NCBI GenBank assembly: GCA_002367105.1
Contig: DFCS01000029.1
Coordinates: forward strand, 1 to 64,000
From: Hungatella sp. UBA3048
GTDB taxonomy: Bacteria; Bacillota; Clostridia; Lachnospirales; Lachnospiraceae
Reading direction: 5' to 3'
DNA length: 64,000 nt
Of the stretch, positions 49,601 to 55,680 are shown piece by piece (within the stretch, counting starts at the first letter, position 1; the number at the start of each line of letters is the position of its first letter). A model generated the notes under the pieces. The model was not told the origin of the DNA. It ran no database searches and saw nothing but the letters and a program-made list of their open reading frames with translations. The position numbers were made by a program, and so were the translations under genes.

Positions 49601-51762
49601 AGCTTACAGGAGGCCGTTACAGCCTGATTGATGCAGAAACAGGAAAAGTAATATATGAATTTACGAAAGAAGAAGGAAGAGAGGTACTTATTCCAGCAAT
49701 ACTGATTACTCCGGGGAAAGAATATATCATCTTGGAAGAGCAGCCTCCAGCGGGATACACGATTGAAAAAGAGATCCGCTTCATGGCGGAGGAAAGCGGC
49801 ATACGGTCAACCATCATCATGCAGGATAAAAAAACAGAAATTAAGATTTTAAAAGTAGATGCAGAGACAGGAGATAATCTAACAGGAGGCCGCTTCTCTA
49901 TCCGGGAAAAGGATACTGGGACATTGATTAAGAAATTCACTGCTAATGGGGGACCGATAGTTTTTACTGGGCTTCTGATTGCAGGAAAAACTTATGAACT
50001 TTCAGAAGAGGAGCCACCGGCTGGATATAGCTATACCGAGAGTGTAACCTTTACTGTTCCAGATGAACCAGGTCTGATTACCATAGTCATGAAGGATAAA
50101 AAAACAGAGGTCTTGATAAAGAAACAGAGGGGTACCCTTTTTATTGGAACGCCATCAGAAGCGGCCAGTCAGTTACCGGGTAGTACCCTTCAGATCTTAA
50201 AAGAAGATAAGTCCTCAGCAAAGGCAATCCGTGATGGAAATGGTTTTAAGGCCGGAGAAGATCTGATCTTTATCACAGGAATCCAGTTGAAGGAATTAAA
50301 AGGCCAGCTGGAGGCCGGAAAAAAATACTGGGTTCACGAAATCAGTCCGGCAGATGGATATGCCTACGCAGAAGATATCCCATTTACAGTCAGTATAAAC
50401 GGTGATGAGGATGTTATTATTATGATTGATAGTCCAACCCATCTGATCCTATCTAAAAAGTCTATCACGGGCAGTGAAGAGCTACCAGGAAATCATATGA
50501 GCATAAAAGATAAGGCTGGTAATATTGTGGATGAGTGGACTTCCGGGGAGCAGCCTCATGAACTCATTGCAAAGTTAAAATCAGGAGAACAGTACTGGCT
50601 CAACGAAATCCAGCCAGTAAATGGATATTCATATGCAGAAGATGTCCCTTTTACCGTAAGTAAAAATGGCGCAGCAGACATGGTTGAGATGAAAAACGAA
50701 GTTACAGCGATTCGGCTTAATAAAGTAGATTCATCCGGGGTACTTCTAAAGGGAGCCATTTTACAGGTGTTGGATCATCAGAAAAATGTGGTTATTCCAG
50801 ATTTTGTGACAGCAGGTGAGGCTATAGATATTACTGGAAGACTAGAGGCTGGAAAAACTTATTACCTTCATGAGGTGAAAGCTCCATCAGGATATTTTCT
50901 TTCCTCTGATATAGCATTTACAGTGCCAAAAGACTCCGGGCTATTGGAAGTCACAATGACAGATCTCAAGCAGCATAGCCCTGGTTCTGAAAAAATGTTT
51001 CTGTATAAAATAGATGCTGCTACAGGGCAGGGAATAAAAGGAGTGGAATTTTCTATTTACCGCCCTAACGGAAGTTTATACCTGACTGTAAATACTGGAG
51101 AGAATGGGTATGCAAAGTTCGATATGCCGGAAAACGGAACCTATACCTACAAAGAAATAAAGGCAGCTCCTGGTTACCTTTCAACAGATCACCCTTACTC
51201 CTTTACCATTTATAACGGTCAGGTATCAGGAATGAGTACAATATCAGTTGTAAATCATCCTTCCCCGGAGGTGTTAATCCTAAAGGCAGACGCTGAAACC
51301 TCAGAAAAATTAGCCGGTGCAGAGCTGGAGATTAGAAATGAAGCTGAAGAGCCGGTATACAAAGGAATAACAGATGAAAACGGTGGAATTTCCTTCCTTC
51401 CGCTCCGCTCTGGAAGGTATACCGTACATGAAATAAACGCCCCAGAGGGATATAGAAAGACTGATACTTACCTAACCATTTATGTTATGGATGATGGAAC
51501 TGTAAAAGGAGAATTTATATTGTATAACAATCCGGAACACGGGAAGAAAAAGGGTTTTATCACAGCCGCATATCAATCCAGTCTAAATGGTCTTGGAATT
51601 ACTAACTATAAAGGAAAAGGATTCTGGGGGTGGCTGAGAAGACTGCCTAAAACAGGTAATGTAGATTTAAGAGGAGGATTGCTTATAAGTATAGGGCTGA
51701 TTGGTATCGTTGCTTCCATTACAATCGTAAGGAGAAGAAGAGATAAGAAGGATGAAAAATAA
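37636..51762 (+). CDS. Giant LPKTG-anchored Cna-B/SpaA-type surface protein (4708 residues)
   Basis: A signal peptide (about 1-28) starts the protein and LPKTG (4670-4674), a membrane helix and an RRRRDKKDEK tail end it, so sortase anchoring to the wall is expected. The N-terminus (FFCMNKGASAH, EQKRMFWAYIG, then NPVEAREVAW) resembles a thioester adhesin domain, but the Gln expected near residue 130 reads Glu. About 18 Cna-B-like units follow, each closed by an E-box such as CEIKPPAGY, EEVKAPSGY, EELKAPAGY, EEQPPAGY, EEEPPAGY, HEVKAPSGY and HEINAPEGY. Near 3690-3805 is a DUF11-like domain (VTYTNPYNHPVDIRINAVLK) and near 3805-3920 a Spy0128-like pilin domain (EFTFHVRLMDSAGKNLTGY). Cna-B domains form internal Lys-Asn bonds that stiffen stalks. 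The GAGGAGTGTT site is good. No sortase gene is in the window. Confidence 0.9.
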   Translation: MKGIKLNRKIAGFLAAVLFLTPIFSYFSSDIFNSWGFGMVFVSSGQAGHPYLMGKAPGDERETYFFCMNKGASAHSNYDYSKVNADINYNEGTIEQKRMFWAYIGAFGSYDRKPELNTYFGRINPVEAREVAWSKGKSNGSVWVENLANDGFMSLQNIPAGCKDPKDILELISKYNSEGTAMYINDLRSGPGQMDTKKLYELTGLTDWETFVKYCKIDAVSPGMVINTDGQNLTWSFPNVPAGQKPTEAVMKISYDPSIFRVLEVTGSLEYFQCNIPGSQQLYRAKGKVKEQNCEFFLTTKYSANTPSLTPGGGEVSLKVYRHNETFESNYKVDLEKRDYETGNSLQDSTWQVLEHFDDSQLSDDESDGGIIKDNMREDPTTWQDWLIFDDDLVTDASGRVSHKDTRFYDFSHAYCNGHPVPPEPNIDESESGKGGEGEGSNDSDEAAEEYERLMEEWQAAVDECEARAAASGGTFHHWECGSEEEPSVEEAFEASGCKAARDDANKTFINLEYDYTFRETKPRDGYIIHDPGHPDDVPIEIITTAASEAGRAKRWKSSSNADIRVTGYVRNITKGSSSNEGILEGSAMQSLTNMEISELENSSLTDEEELVLADNDSNMASTSTYSDAYEESGDLILKETYDLPLGERIINKLLKFIGLPTAFAEEKEITVKLTAKEAEELYDEALDTEEEFLDEFLNDSDESTPSQGRRNLMNLSLKYSLSTDSSASLPKEEGRIRQITLFAKDTDEEPVMTTMLGLSALSRASSKVFKEGEEDSQPEVDKGPSKNTAHTFKVYDHRVPGQVHFNKKDMELKAGESVNYDSYGDSQGDAALEGAVYGLFAADPIYGPDTQRDDSGNVTAGIGVVFDANDLVSVAAIDKNGEGSFLTITERPHSIYNYKAGKIEYTGKGYPENLYVKNSYEKAQPQEERGRIYRDNKTMNGDCWVGRPLILGNYYIKELTRSEGYELSITGKDMEVTNAEKSTRESYGNTTDSRTAPVGSAWITKQLYHAVTFPEENAAYGNKENILLLETKSRGATNGYNVFLDGIPEGADIYLNNVTLDPVVIQQVDGGNWVDAKEAPFYLTAESDSVYKRDINGNMIEKYGVTASIKVPYEAYGTEADKLPSEGTAAASDPARFTGAFTISESNIRYVKAELEQMMRNALYMETPKDGDYSTAGVPVYDEKRILHGKIIYGRPEMVLEIENATTNKSVIETILNYYINEKVFTYGGFQKVEYSGGKVIVTVVVGMNPGRTLLYQTNSSGDIVSAYLTKLNITYGRYIIRKYTGNELNAAEVENSGKYIINVTPDYEVGDDGIPTDKTMYPTDSERFLRYTAGETLYDYWYLNGGTYVGHTPITRKTWEPNYKEAIINEENVNSSKIPQVDSTEEVVNQVGSTYYYYDKVSKQYTIHVGSKDMDRTGAKSGNFTIALNNGNTVVTNEDISKIGSNNVWGYTAGASISNAEYVIRVSGAGAGISTSAEFDSNKTFIKNQHLIYNGYHDLLEDGNTRETPTPVQERIIGQQIKVTKSIDEKTYDNTNSYAEVHDDWFTRTFGGRLGRDTVARKMDNFRFKVYLKSNLERLYRDNDGNVIWLDRLGNEINVIERNEKFPALVNKVFTKVQHATAPLYKDSEDAIVSNNTLYSYTNGFINGKQNNGYTSILETVSVKTDSSALAGTVSAYNYDKFFDAINVANDDKWDHTYNGSTSFKPFALIKKLLFGTSGSEKHYPAVHNNSEIKNHSNTSDIATDNALRSDNVRQFAITWYLDSEVAKRVKKNQAIETESATGGNAYSDEIYDKALKEAVRKAENYLKPFFAYDLDRIYSIEWDSAKDGGSDEDLTTLSADTLFGDIAENSHGYYFATSKYLPYGTYIVAEQQPKFSNLGDLKNKHYKIDKPREVSLPSVYADYDSSQATKEVANNYYNYSAGITQPEMERKYKIRFNEEIVNVIKGRNADGDFEVYKYGMDIDNIRNGVAGTGLSDYFALSQNIFKPYKNYYNEQDDRTIGNVPYYLSEGLSGRDAVSRYYRYSSVAENKGIANEVPFSGGTITESNGAGIKYKDNVMTMQGVQIAYDGKYAPMLVPWTVVAPDNAVTEVADSALSPNGESSYIGYGYTKFRNSFFKAKLRIEKLDSETGENLLHDGALFALYAAFREDGENTDGLVKFYGSDTRIEGSKEFLEAMGAKNIALEGYAWKGTVPAGTPICKESEQVVLMDQEGRRTGQFEALTTTRDGLLPVEAGHAGAKEEDLTETSCQDQNTGYLITPEPLGAGTYVLCEIKPPAGYARTMPVAIEIYSDRTTYYLDGNRDKRVAAAIYEDKAGEGPQGINNIARIYVGNTPVRLEVSKIKDSGQMVTYKTNTRLEGTELELKQKYGTENLEFAYKNGSYLGYAWYKGTLEYLESRKSAGENAEPVYVEGVFAGYGLISRPLDTADDNNRYVAGAQMTLYDAIEIEENEDSGDYGFEGVEVIRDRNNNVQSIQVLKGHAGTTIEFIREEDEEGSLNGEPGEGIWTYRTIERGDTDILFYSLSELKATETGANGKLIGYDRNGNQVQVKNRESIYVLKAGQPVYELAGGDLTAVKYSAADKCFDLSEETILYHLDSNGNRDSFVNPITGMAYAKEGQKVLVWPVKVSRIPDKAGQAPKTGAVIAREKIKTWRISAINADTEQEYITGTYNGNSFDKSMNPVLNGHGLPEYYQRSAETHKKGGPVYDIDGDFVRYKYDDLLPAYNNAAYRINDKTSMEDIGKEEDITDDKKLYHRQGEAWIMENTWITGEKYPNDPFKADMTAGQADMLKRVIPGTYIMEEVKAPSGYTRGFPKGVTVIETREVQKTGLEDEKIKVEIVKTDATDQYRIDVFSDYQEGLTVKEPKGAYSYGQVSGAHLVFYKAKRVYNTDRETYPKGYYFVKAESKAAEWTVENTADNAPVKIIADWITDGTPKYFEGIPAGDYVLEEIDAADGYVRSSMELTVKATGEVQTVNLKNDHTKLEVYKYYENSTGRKVLLPNSHAAGLALYEAKTDKDGNILMDGVKPVYDEERRVAGWTTDDLTEYTDKTERSTGFMNRIMDFLGLAENQSSFITDFEAAYQEKGEDLISLIWYTKDGERTAGRSEIIRTGNGEGTVQTWTTDTGKTIRITIYRNIRNGSLDPDGKLPLNFEYQFNYEVENGIKSYDTLEGMHRIDYLPFNAVKEGNKVGNYVLVEERTPAGFETADPKAIVLIETGNVQRFSLENEEKYISVLKVIKDGAGEYAAEGAELALYRSDKAGNFAEDEAHLIQTWISGSDGKYTENDKFNGDIPEGFDVGDLKPHRIDKTPYGTYYIAELTVPAYMQKIDPMKILVGAEKIPVYRVVNNPTVGKLEIKKKSSDTGEGLENARFKVTNKDTGAVRYMTTGADGKAEIAELPVGIVQTDGTIRPFTYAIEEISPPDLYQISEGMKKFQFNGKENGKEVLYTYEIGNQPTKILFKKTNFDNGMVVEGAEIAVYEAVVIEGEYQKDGEAIEAFVSGPDGFTLTKKLSANRVYIMEELKAPAGYALSKPVIFTLNKAGTGIKNVSNDFSILKLACDNGTIEALTVTARVPVKVYTILKDLDAGTELPPFIGTGSGQVITAEVGIINGHLYEITEYTRYSDGRTKKSSKETKRIYLDETGSYSIPSRTYLETRQELTDINGNVLASWTVNEDNHDYTIKNPVTREIPIVQVTSSIGVDHSAVKNGSVIKYTVTYTNPYNHPVDIRINAVLKAGLDYLRSTNDGLEQNGIITWNLTDIAAHKNGTVDVVAVVSGETGMQVKVYFETQAEAVTKRTTLTNPIVQEGSVTIINKLTRTGKDQTDEFTFHVRLMDSAGKNLTGYQAYGGTSEGRIKGEEDITITGDGYLTFAGLPYGTRYEITQEPKDGYDSVIHSDRQIEGEMITGEVSKAVQSAVFENNRNNETIREILTAGGNYRLIETTTYSDGSSLISGVYRFQLNASGMVDNVDMEDRPVHLYFTKVDAQTGEELTGGRYSLIDAETGKVIYEFTKEEGREVLIPAILITPGKEYIILEEQPPAGYTIEKEIRFMAEESGIRSTIIMQDKKTEIKILKVDAETGDNLTGGRFSIREKDTGTLIKKFTANGGPIVFTGLLIAGKTYELSEEEPPAGYSYTESVTFTVPDEPGLITIVMKDKKTEVLIKKQRGTLFIGTPSEAASQLPGSTLQILKEDKSSAKAIRDGNGFKAGEDLIFITGIQLKELKGQLEAGKKYWVHEISPADGYAYAEDIPFTVSINGDEDVIIMIDSPTHLILSKKSITGSEELPGNHMSIKDKAGNIVDEWTSGEQPHELIAKLKSGEQYWLNEIQPVNGYSYAEDVPFTVSKNGAADMVEMKNEVTAIRLNKVDSSGVLLKGAILQVLDHQKNVVIPDFVTAGEAIDITGRLEAGKTYYLHEVKAPSGYFLSSDIAFTVPKDSGLLEVTMTDLKQHSPGSEKMFLYKIDAATGQGIKGVEFSIYRPNGSLYLTVNTGENGYAKFDMPENGTYTYKEIKAAPGYLSTDHPYSFTIYNGQVSGMSTISVVNHPSPEVLILKADAETSEKLAGAELEIRNEAEEPVYKGITDENGGISFLPLRSGRYTVHEINAPEGYRKTDTYLTIYVMDDGTVKGEFILYNNPEHGKKKGFITAAYQSSLNGLGITNYKGKGFWGWLRRLPKTGNVDLRGGLLISIGLIGIVASITIVRRRRDKKDEK

Positions 51763-52846
51763 GATTAAGAAAGGTTTTACTGCTATGTTCCTTGTCGCAC
51801 CCCTTATTTTGGGGTGCGCTGGAACAGCACATGCGGAAGAAACGTTCATTGAAATAAAAAAAGAGTACAGGACCGCTATAAAAGAGGAAGATGGAAGGTC
51901 CCAGTTTAAAGAAATTTATGAAAAGGACGGTATTGTCTATCGGTTAAAATCCGTTCATACAGATAATGTAGAGGAAATCTATCCAGGTGATATTATTACA
52001 TATGATTCCGATCCCTTTGTTGGAAATCCTGAAGAATATGCACCTGGCGAAGAAGTTGAGAAAGAAGGAAAAAGGTATACTTTAAAAACCATTGAGCTTA
52101 CAAAGATACTCACGGAAGAGATTACGAAATATTCAAAAGCCTCCATATTGTATGAAGGAGTAGAATACATAGATTCTCTGCCGCAAGATGCCCAGGTCAA
52201 GGTTATAAATGAGGATTTAAAACAGGAATTAAATGTAATACTTCCAGCAGTTGATTATAAAGAAGAAAGTGCCTACTGGGATTATAATTTTTCATTCCCT
52301 ATAACCGTGAGCGGATACGATGCGGACTCTTACATGCTGGGTCAGACTGAGATTTCTAACCGTTCCCCGTTAATAGATCACGCAATATTATTTTTAAGTT
52401 ATCTTAATTTGCCATCACAGTACTATGAGATATCAAGCATTGAGTGGGACGGAGATCCTGTGTCAAAGGATGGAGAAATGATCCGAAACGCAACCGCTCA
52501 TGGGCGTAAATTTGTAAAAGATATCAGGGGAATTTATGGAGGGGAGGTCACCTTTCCTTCCATAGAAGCCAATGTTTATCATGGAACTTATAAAGATGCA
52601 GAAGCTGAGAATCAGACAGAGCAGATCATCTATAAGAAAGAAGTAACAGCGACTTATGATAGGGATGGGCGAAAGGGGTTTTGGAATTTCTTAAAATGGC
52701 TTCAGAAAAATTCCGTTACCATGTCAATTCTAGCAATTCTACTAATCATGCTTTTATTATTGTTAATTGTGAACAGAGTGCGGAATAGAAACAGAGTGCG
52801 GAAAAGAAACTTATATACGAAGAAAAGTGGAAGGAATAAAGATTAA
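51752..52846 (+). CDS. Membrane-anchored extracellular protein coupled to the giant gene
   Basis: The 364-residue protein has a signal peptide (about 1-28, ending GTAHAEE), an extracellular region with repeated beta-like segments (YEKDGIVYRLKSVHTDN, GKRYTLKTIELTK) and a central part I cannot assign. Near the C-terminus a helix (about 328-348, SILAILLIMLLLLLIVN) is followed by a strongly basic tail. Its start overlaps the end of the giant gene by 11 bp, indicating translational coupling. The pairing of a huge Cna-B protein with a small membrane protein recurs in clostridial elements, as far as I recall, and suggests a partner for assembly or anchoring. A T-run terminator follows. Confidence 0.75.
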   Translation: MKNKIKKGFTAMFLVAPLILGCAGTAHAEETFIEIKKEYRTAIKEEDGRSQFKEIYEKDGIVYRLKSVHTDNVEEIYPGDIITYDSDPFVGNPEEYAPGEEVEKEGKRYTLKTIELTKILTEEITKYSKASILYEGVEYIDSLPQDAQVKVINEDLKQELNVILPAVDYKEESAYWDYNFSFPITVSGYDADSYMLGQTEISNRSPLIDHAILFLSYLNLPSQYYEISSIEWDGDPVSKDGEMIRNATAHGRKFVKDIRGIYGGEVTFPSIEANVYHGTYKDAEAENQTEQIIYKKEVTATYDRDGRKGFWNFLKWLQKNSVTMSILAILLIMLLLLLIVNRVRNRNRVRKRNLYTKKSGRNKD

Positions 52847-52865
52847 CTATAAAAGTACAAGGTTC

Positions 52866-52913
52866 AGCCCTATTTGCCAGGCAGGCTTTATGTCTAAACA
52901 AATAGGGCTTTTT
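52866..52913 (+). terminator. Intrinsic terminator after the giant-gene operon
   Basis: AGCCCTATTTG (52866-52876) pairs perfectly with CAAATAGGGCT (52899-52909) and TTTTT follows. Confidence 0.85.
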
Positions 52914-52966
52914 CGTATGCAAAATACAATATTGCGCTCCAAACCATAAGACTCTGGCTGCAATAC

Positions 52967-52995
52967 TTGACAAAGGAACAGGTACTGCCCATAAT
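52967..52995 (+). promoter_or_regulatory. Promoter of the oxidoreductase gene
   Basis: TTGACA (52967-52972), 17 bp, CATAAT (52990-52995), about 80 bases before the start codon. Confidence 0.6.
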
Positions 52996-53074
52996 ACATT
53001 ATATAGAAGAAGTTTTGAAGAAGCAGAATGATACGGGCAAATGAGGAAATCAAGAGCATTATGGAGGATTGAGT

Positions 53075-54049
53075 ATGAAAGAGTATCGCTGGGCAACATT
53101 AGGCTGTGGGGTAATTGCAAAGCAGCTGGCAGAAAATTTGAAGAAACAGGGAAGAACTTTATATGGGGTCGGTAACAGAACCTACGAAAATGCGGTTAAA
53201 TTTGCAGAAACATACGGAGTGGAGAAGGTTTATCATAATGTCTATGACATGTTTCATGATGATGATGTGGATATTATTTATATTTCAACCCCCCATAATA
53301 CCCATATTACTTATTTAAAAGAGGCATTAAAAAATGGAAAGCATGTACTGTGTGAGAAATCGATAACGCTGAATTCTGAGGAGCTTTCCGAGGCGGTCAG
53401 TCTTGCGGAGAAAAATAACCTGGTGCTTGCTGAAGCAATGACCATTTATCACATGCCACTTTATAAAAAGTTGGAGGAAATTGCGAAAAGCGGTCAGCTG
53501 GGTCCTTTGCGTTTTATCCAGATGAACTTTGGAAGCTATAAGGATTATAATATGGAAAACAGGTTTTTTAGTCCAAGCCTTGCAGGCGGAGCACTGCTTG
53601 ATATCGGGGTGTACGCTCTTTCCTTTGCAAGATGGTTTATGGCAGAGGCACCGGACCAGATCCTGTCACAGGTAAAGCTTGCCCCCAGCGGTGTTGATGA
53701 ACAGGCAGGAATCCTGTTAATGAACAATCAGCAGGAGATGGCTTCCATTTCACTGTCTCTTCATGCAAAGCAGCCTAAGCGGGGAACAGTGGCCTTTGAC
53801 AAGGGCTATATAGAAATATATGAATATCCAAGAGCTGACAAGGCGGTGATCACTTATACGGAAGATAACCGCCGGGAAATGATGGAAGCAGGAAACACCG
53901 ACGATGCCCTGTTGTACGAAATTCTGGATATGGAGAAAGCTGTTGCCGGAGAATCTGAAGAAATGCGGCTGGAATATACGGTAGATGTCATGAACATAAT
54001 GACAAAAATACGAAATGACTGGAATATGAAGTATCCGGAAGAATTATAA
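53075..54049 (+). CDS. Gfo/Idh/MocA-family oxidoreductase
   Basis: The 324-residue NAD(P)-dependent enzyme has an N-terminal Rossmann fold (WATLGCGVIAKQLAENL), the DVDIIYISTPHNTHITYL and GKHVLCEKSITLN blocks (with the conserved EK), and a C-terminal alpha/beta domain (GGALLDIGVYALSFARW). The DIGVY block is the usual catalytic region in this family. Substrates are typically sugars, inositols or trans-dihydrodiols, and none can be deduced here. ATG 53075 has TATGGAGGATTGAGT before it. The upstream in-frame TTG is rejected. Confidence 0.9.
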   Translation: MKEYRWATLGCGVIAKQLAENLKKQGRTLYGVGNRTYENAVKFAETYGVEKVYHNVYDMFHDDDVDIIYISTPHNTHITYLKEALKNGKHVLCEKSITLNSEELSEAVSLAEKNNLVLAEAMTIYHMPLYKKLEEIAKSGQLGPLRFIQMNFGSYKDYNMENRFFSPSLAGGALLDIGVYALSFARWFMAEAPDQILSQVKLAPSGVDEQAGILLMNNQQEMASISLSLHAKQPKRGTVAFDKGYIEIYEYPRADKAVITYTEDNRREMMEAGNTDDALLYEILDMEKAVAGESEEMRLEYTVDVMNIMTKIRNDWNMKYPEEL

Positions 54050-54080
54050 CCAATTCTTTTACAAAGGTGCGGGAAAGCGG

Positions 54081-54179
54081 GATATCATTGACACTTTATC
54101 AAAGCAGGGATATACTCTTGTTACAGCCGGAAGGCTTCTTTCGGATTATCGCAAGAGGTTCTTCCTCAAGGGATTTTAG
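54081..54179 (+). pseudogene. C-terminal remnant of a polysaccharide deacetylase
   Basis: The plus-strand frame reads DIIDTLSKQGYTLVTAGRLL and ends SDYRKRFFLKGF with a stop at 54177-54179. This matches the C-terminus of the deacetylase at 22.9 kb (EVIDTLTKQGYTFVTVDELL) and of NodB-type proteins in general. No start codon or catalytic part is left. It lies between the oxidoreductase and rarA genes, so it marks a past deletion or insertion there. Confidence 0.65.
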
Positions 54180-54196
54180 AATACGGGAGAATAATA

Positions 54197-55516
54197 ATGG
54201 ATTTGTTTGATTATATGAGGGAAAATACCATGAAAAAAGAGTCCCCCCTTGCATCAAGGCTTCGGCCGTCGACACTTGACGAGGTAGTGGGGCAGCAGCA
54301 TATCATTGGAAAGGATAAACTGCTTTACCGGGCTATTAAGGCGGACAAGCTGGGGTCTGTGATATTCTATGGTCCTCCGGGAACCGGTAAAACAACTCTG
54401 GCAAGGGTGATTGCCAACACCACCAGCGGAGAGTTCAGACAGATCAACGCCACGGTGGCCGGAAAAAAGGATATGGAAGAGATCGTAAAGGAAGCCAAGG
54501 ATTCCTTAGGAATGTATGGCAAAAAGACAATCTTGTTCGTGGATGAGATTCATCGTTTCAACAAAGGGCAGCAGGATTATCTGCTTCCATTTGTGGAGGA
54601 TGGAACGCTGACTCTCATAGGAGCCACAACAGAAAACCCTTATTTCGAGGTAAATGGCGCTCTTCTTTCAAGATCCAGGGTATTTGAGTTAAAGCCTCTG
54701 GAAAAGGAGGATATCAGGAAACTGGTCCACCGGGCGGTATATGACAAGGATAAGGGAATGGGTTCTTATAACGCCGTGATTGACGAAGATTCGGAAGAAT
54801 TTCTTGCGGATGTTTCCAATGGAGATGCAAGAGCCGCTTTAAATGCGGTGGAGCTGGGAGTCATGACCACGGACCGGGATCCGTCAGACGGAAAGATCCA
54901 TATCAGCCTCCAGGTGGCAGAAGAGTGCATTCAAAAGCGGGTGGTGCGCTATGACAAAACAGGAGATAATCATTACGATACCATATCGGCCTTCATAAAG
55001 AGCATGCGGGGTTCGGACCCGGACGCGGCCGTGTACTATCTGGCAAGAATGCTTTATGCGGGAGAAGATATAAAGTTTATTGCCAGAAGAATCATGATCT
55101 GTGCTGCGGAGGATGTAGGAAATGCAGATCCCCAGGCTCTTATTTTGGCAGTGGCGGCAGCTCAGGCAGCGGAAAGGATCGGGCTTCCGGAAGCCCAGAT
55201 CATTCTGGCGGAAGTGGTCACCTATGTGGCCTCGGCACCTAAGAGCAATGCGGCCTGCATGGCGGTGTTTGGGGCTCTGGATACCGTACAGAATCAGAAA
55301 ACCATGCCTGTGCCGGTTCATTTGCAGGATTCCCATTATAAGGGAGCGGCGAAGCTGGGCCATGGGCAGGGCTATCTCTATGCCCATGATTATCCGGGCA
55401 ACTATGTGAAACAGCAGTATCTTCCTGACGGGATGGAGGACATATCGTTCTATCATCCTACGGAAAATGGCTATGAGCGTAGAATCAAAGAGCACTTAAA
55501 GGAACTGAAAAAATAA
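54197..55516 (+). CDS. rarA: Replication-associated recombination protein A (AAA ATPase)
   Basis: The 439-residue protein belongs to the RarA/MgsA family, which acts on stalled replication forks as a tetramer with clamp-loader-like ATPase. Visible are the N-terminal PLASRLRPSTLDEVVGQQHI, Walker A GPPGTGKTT (59-67), Walker B LFVDEIHRF (113-121), sensor 1 GATTENPYFEVN, and the C-terminal tetramerisation part (HYDTISAFIKSMRGSDPDAA, AEDVGNADPQAL). It is complete, with GGGAGAATAAT before the ATG. It is probably a separate transcript from the oxidoreductase before it. Confidence 0.95.
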   Translation: MDLFDYMRENTMKKESPLASRLRPSTLDEVVGQQHIIGKDKLLYRAIKADKLGSVIFYGPPGTGKTTLARVIANTTSGEFRQINATVAGKKDMEEIVKEAKDSLGMYGKKTILFVDEIHRFNKGQQDYLLPFVEDGTLTLIGATTENPYFEVNGALLSRSRVFELKPLEKEDIRKLVHRAVYDKDKGMGSYNAVIDEDSEEFLADVSNGDARAALNAVELGVMTTDRDPSDGKIHISLQVAEECIQKRVVRYDKTGDNHYDTISAFIKSMRGSDPDAAVYYLARMLYAGEDIKFIARRIMICAAEDVGNADPQALILAVAAAQAAERIGLPEAQIILAEVVTYVASAPKSNAACMAVFGALDTVQNQKTMPVPVHLQDSHYKGAAKLGHGQGYLYAHDYPGNYVKQQYLPDGMEDISFYHPTENGYERRIKEHLKELKK

Positions 55517-55580
55517 CTTTTCTTTTTTAATTATAAGGTATATAATAGGCGTATCGTACGACCTGGTTTATCATGATTTG

Positions 55581-55602
55581 GGCCGGAATAACATTTCCGG
55601 CC
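55581..55602 (+). promoter_or_regulatory. Stem-loop in the rho leader
   Basis: GGCCGGAA pairs with TTCCGGCC around a 6-nt loop, about 80 bases before rho and without a T-run. It could be part of rho autoregulation. Confidence 0.4.
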
Positions 55603-55680
55603 ATCTGTTGCGATATTCTATCGTGAAGCATTCCCAAGATTACGAAACAACTGTTATATGGAATCATGAAGGAGAATAAT

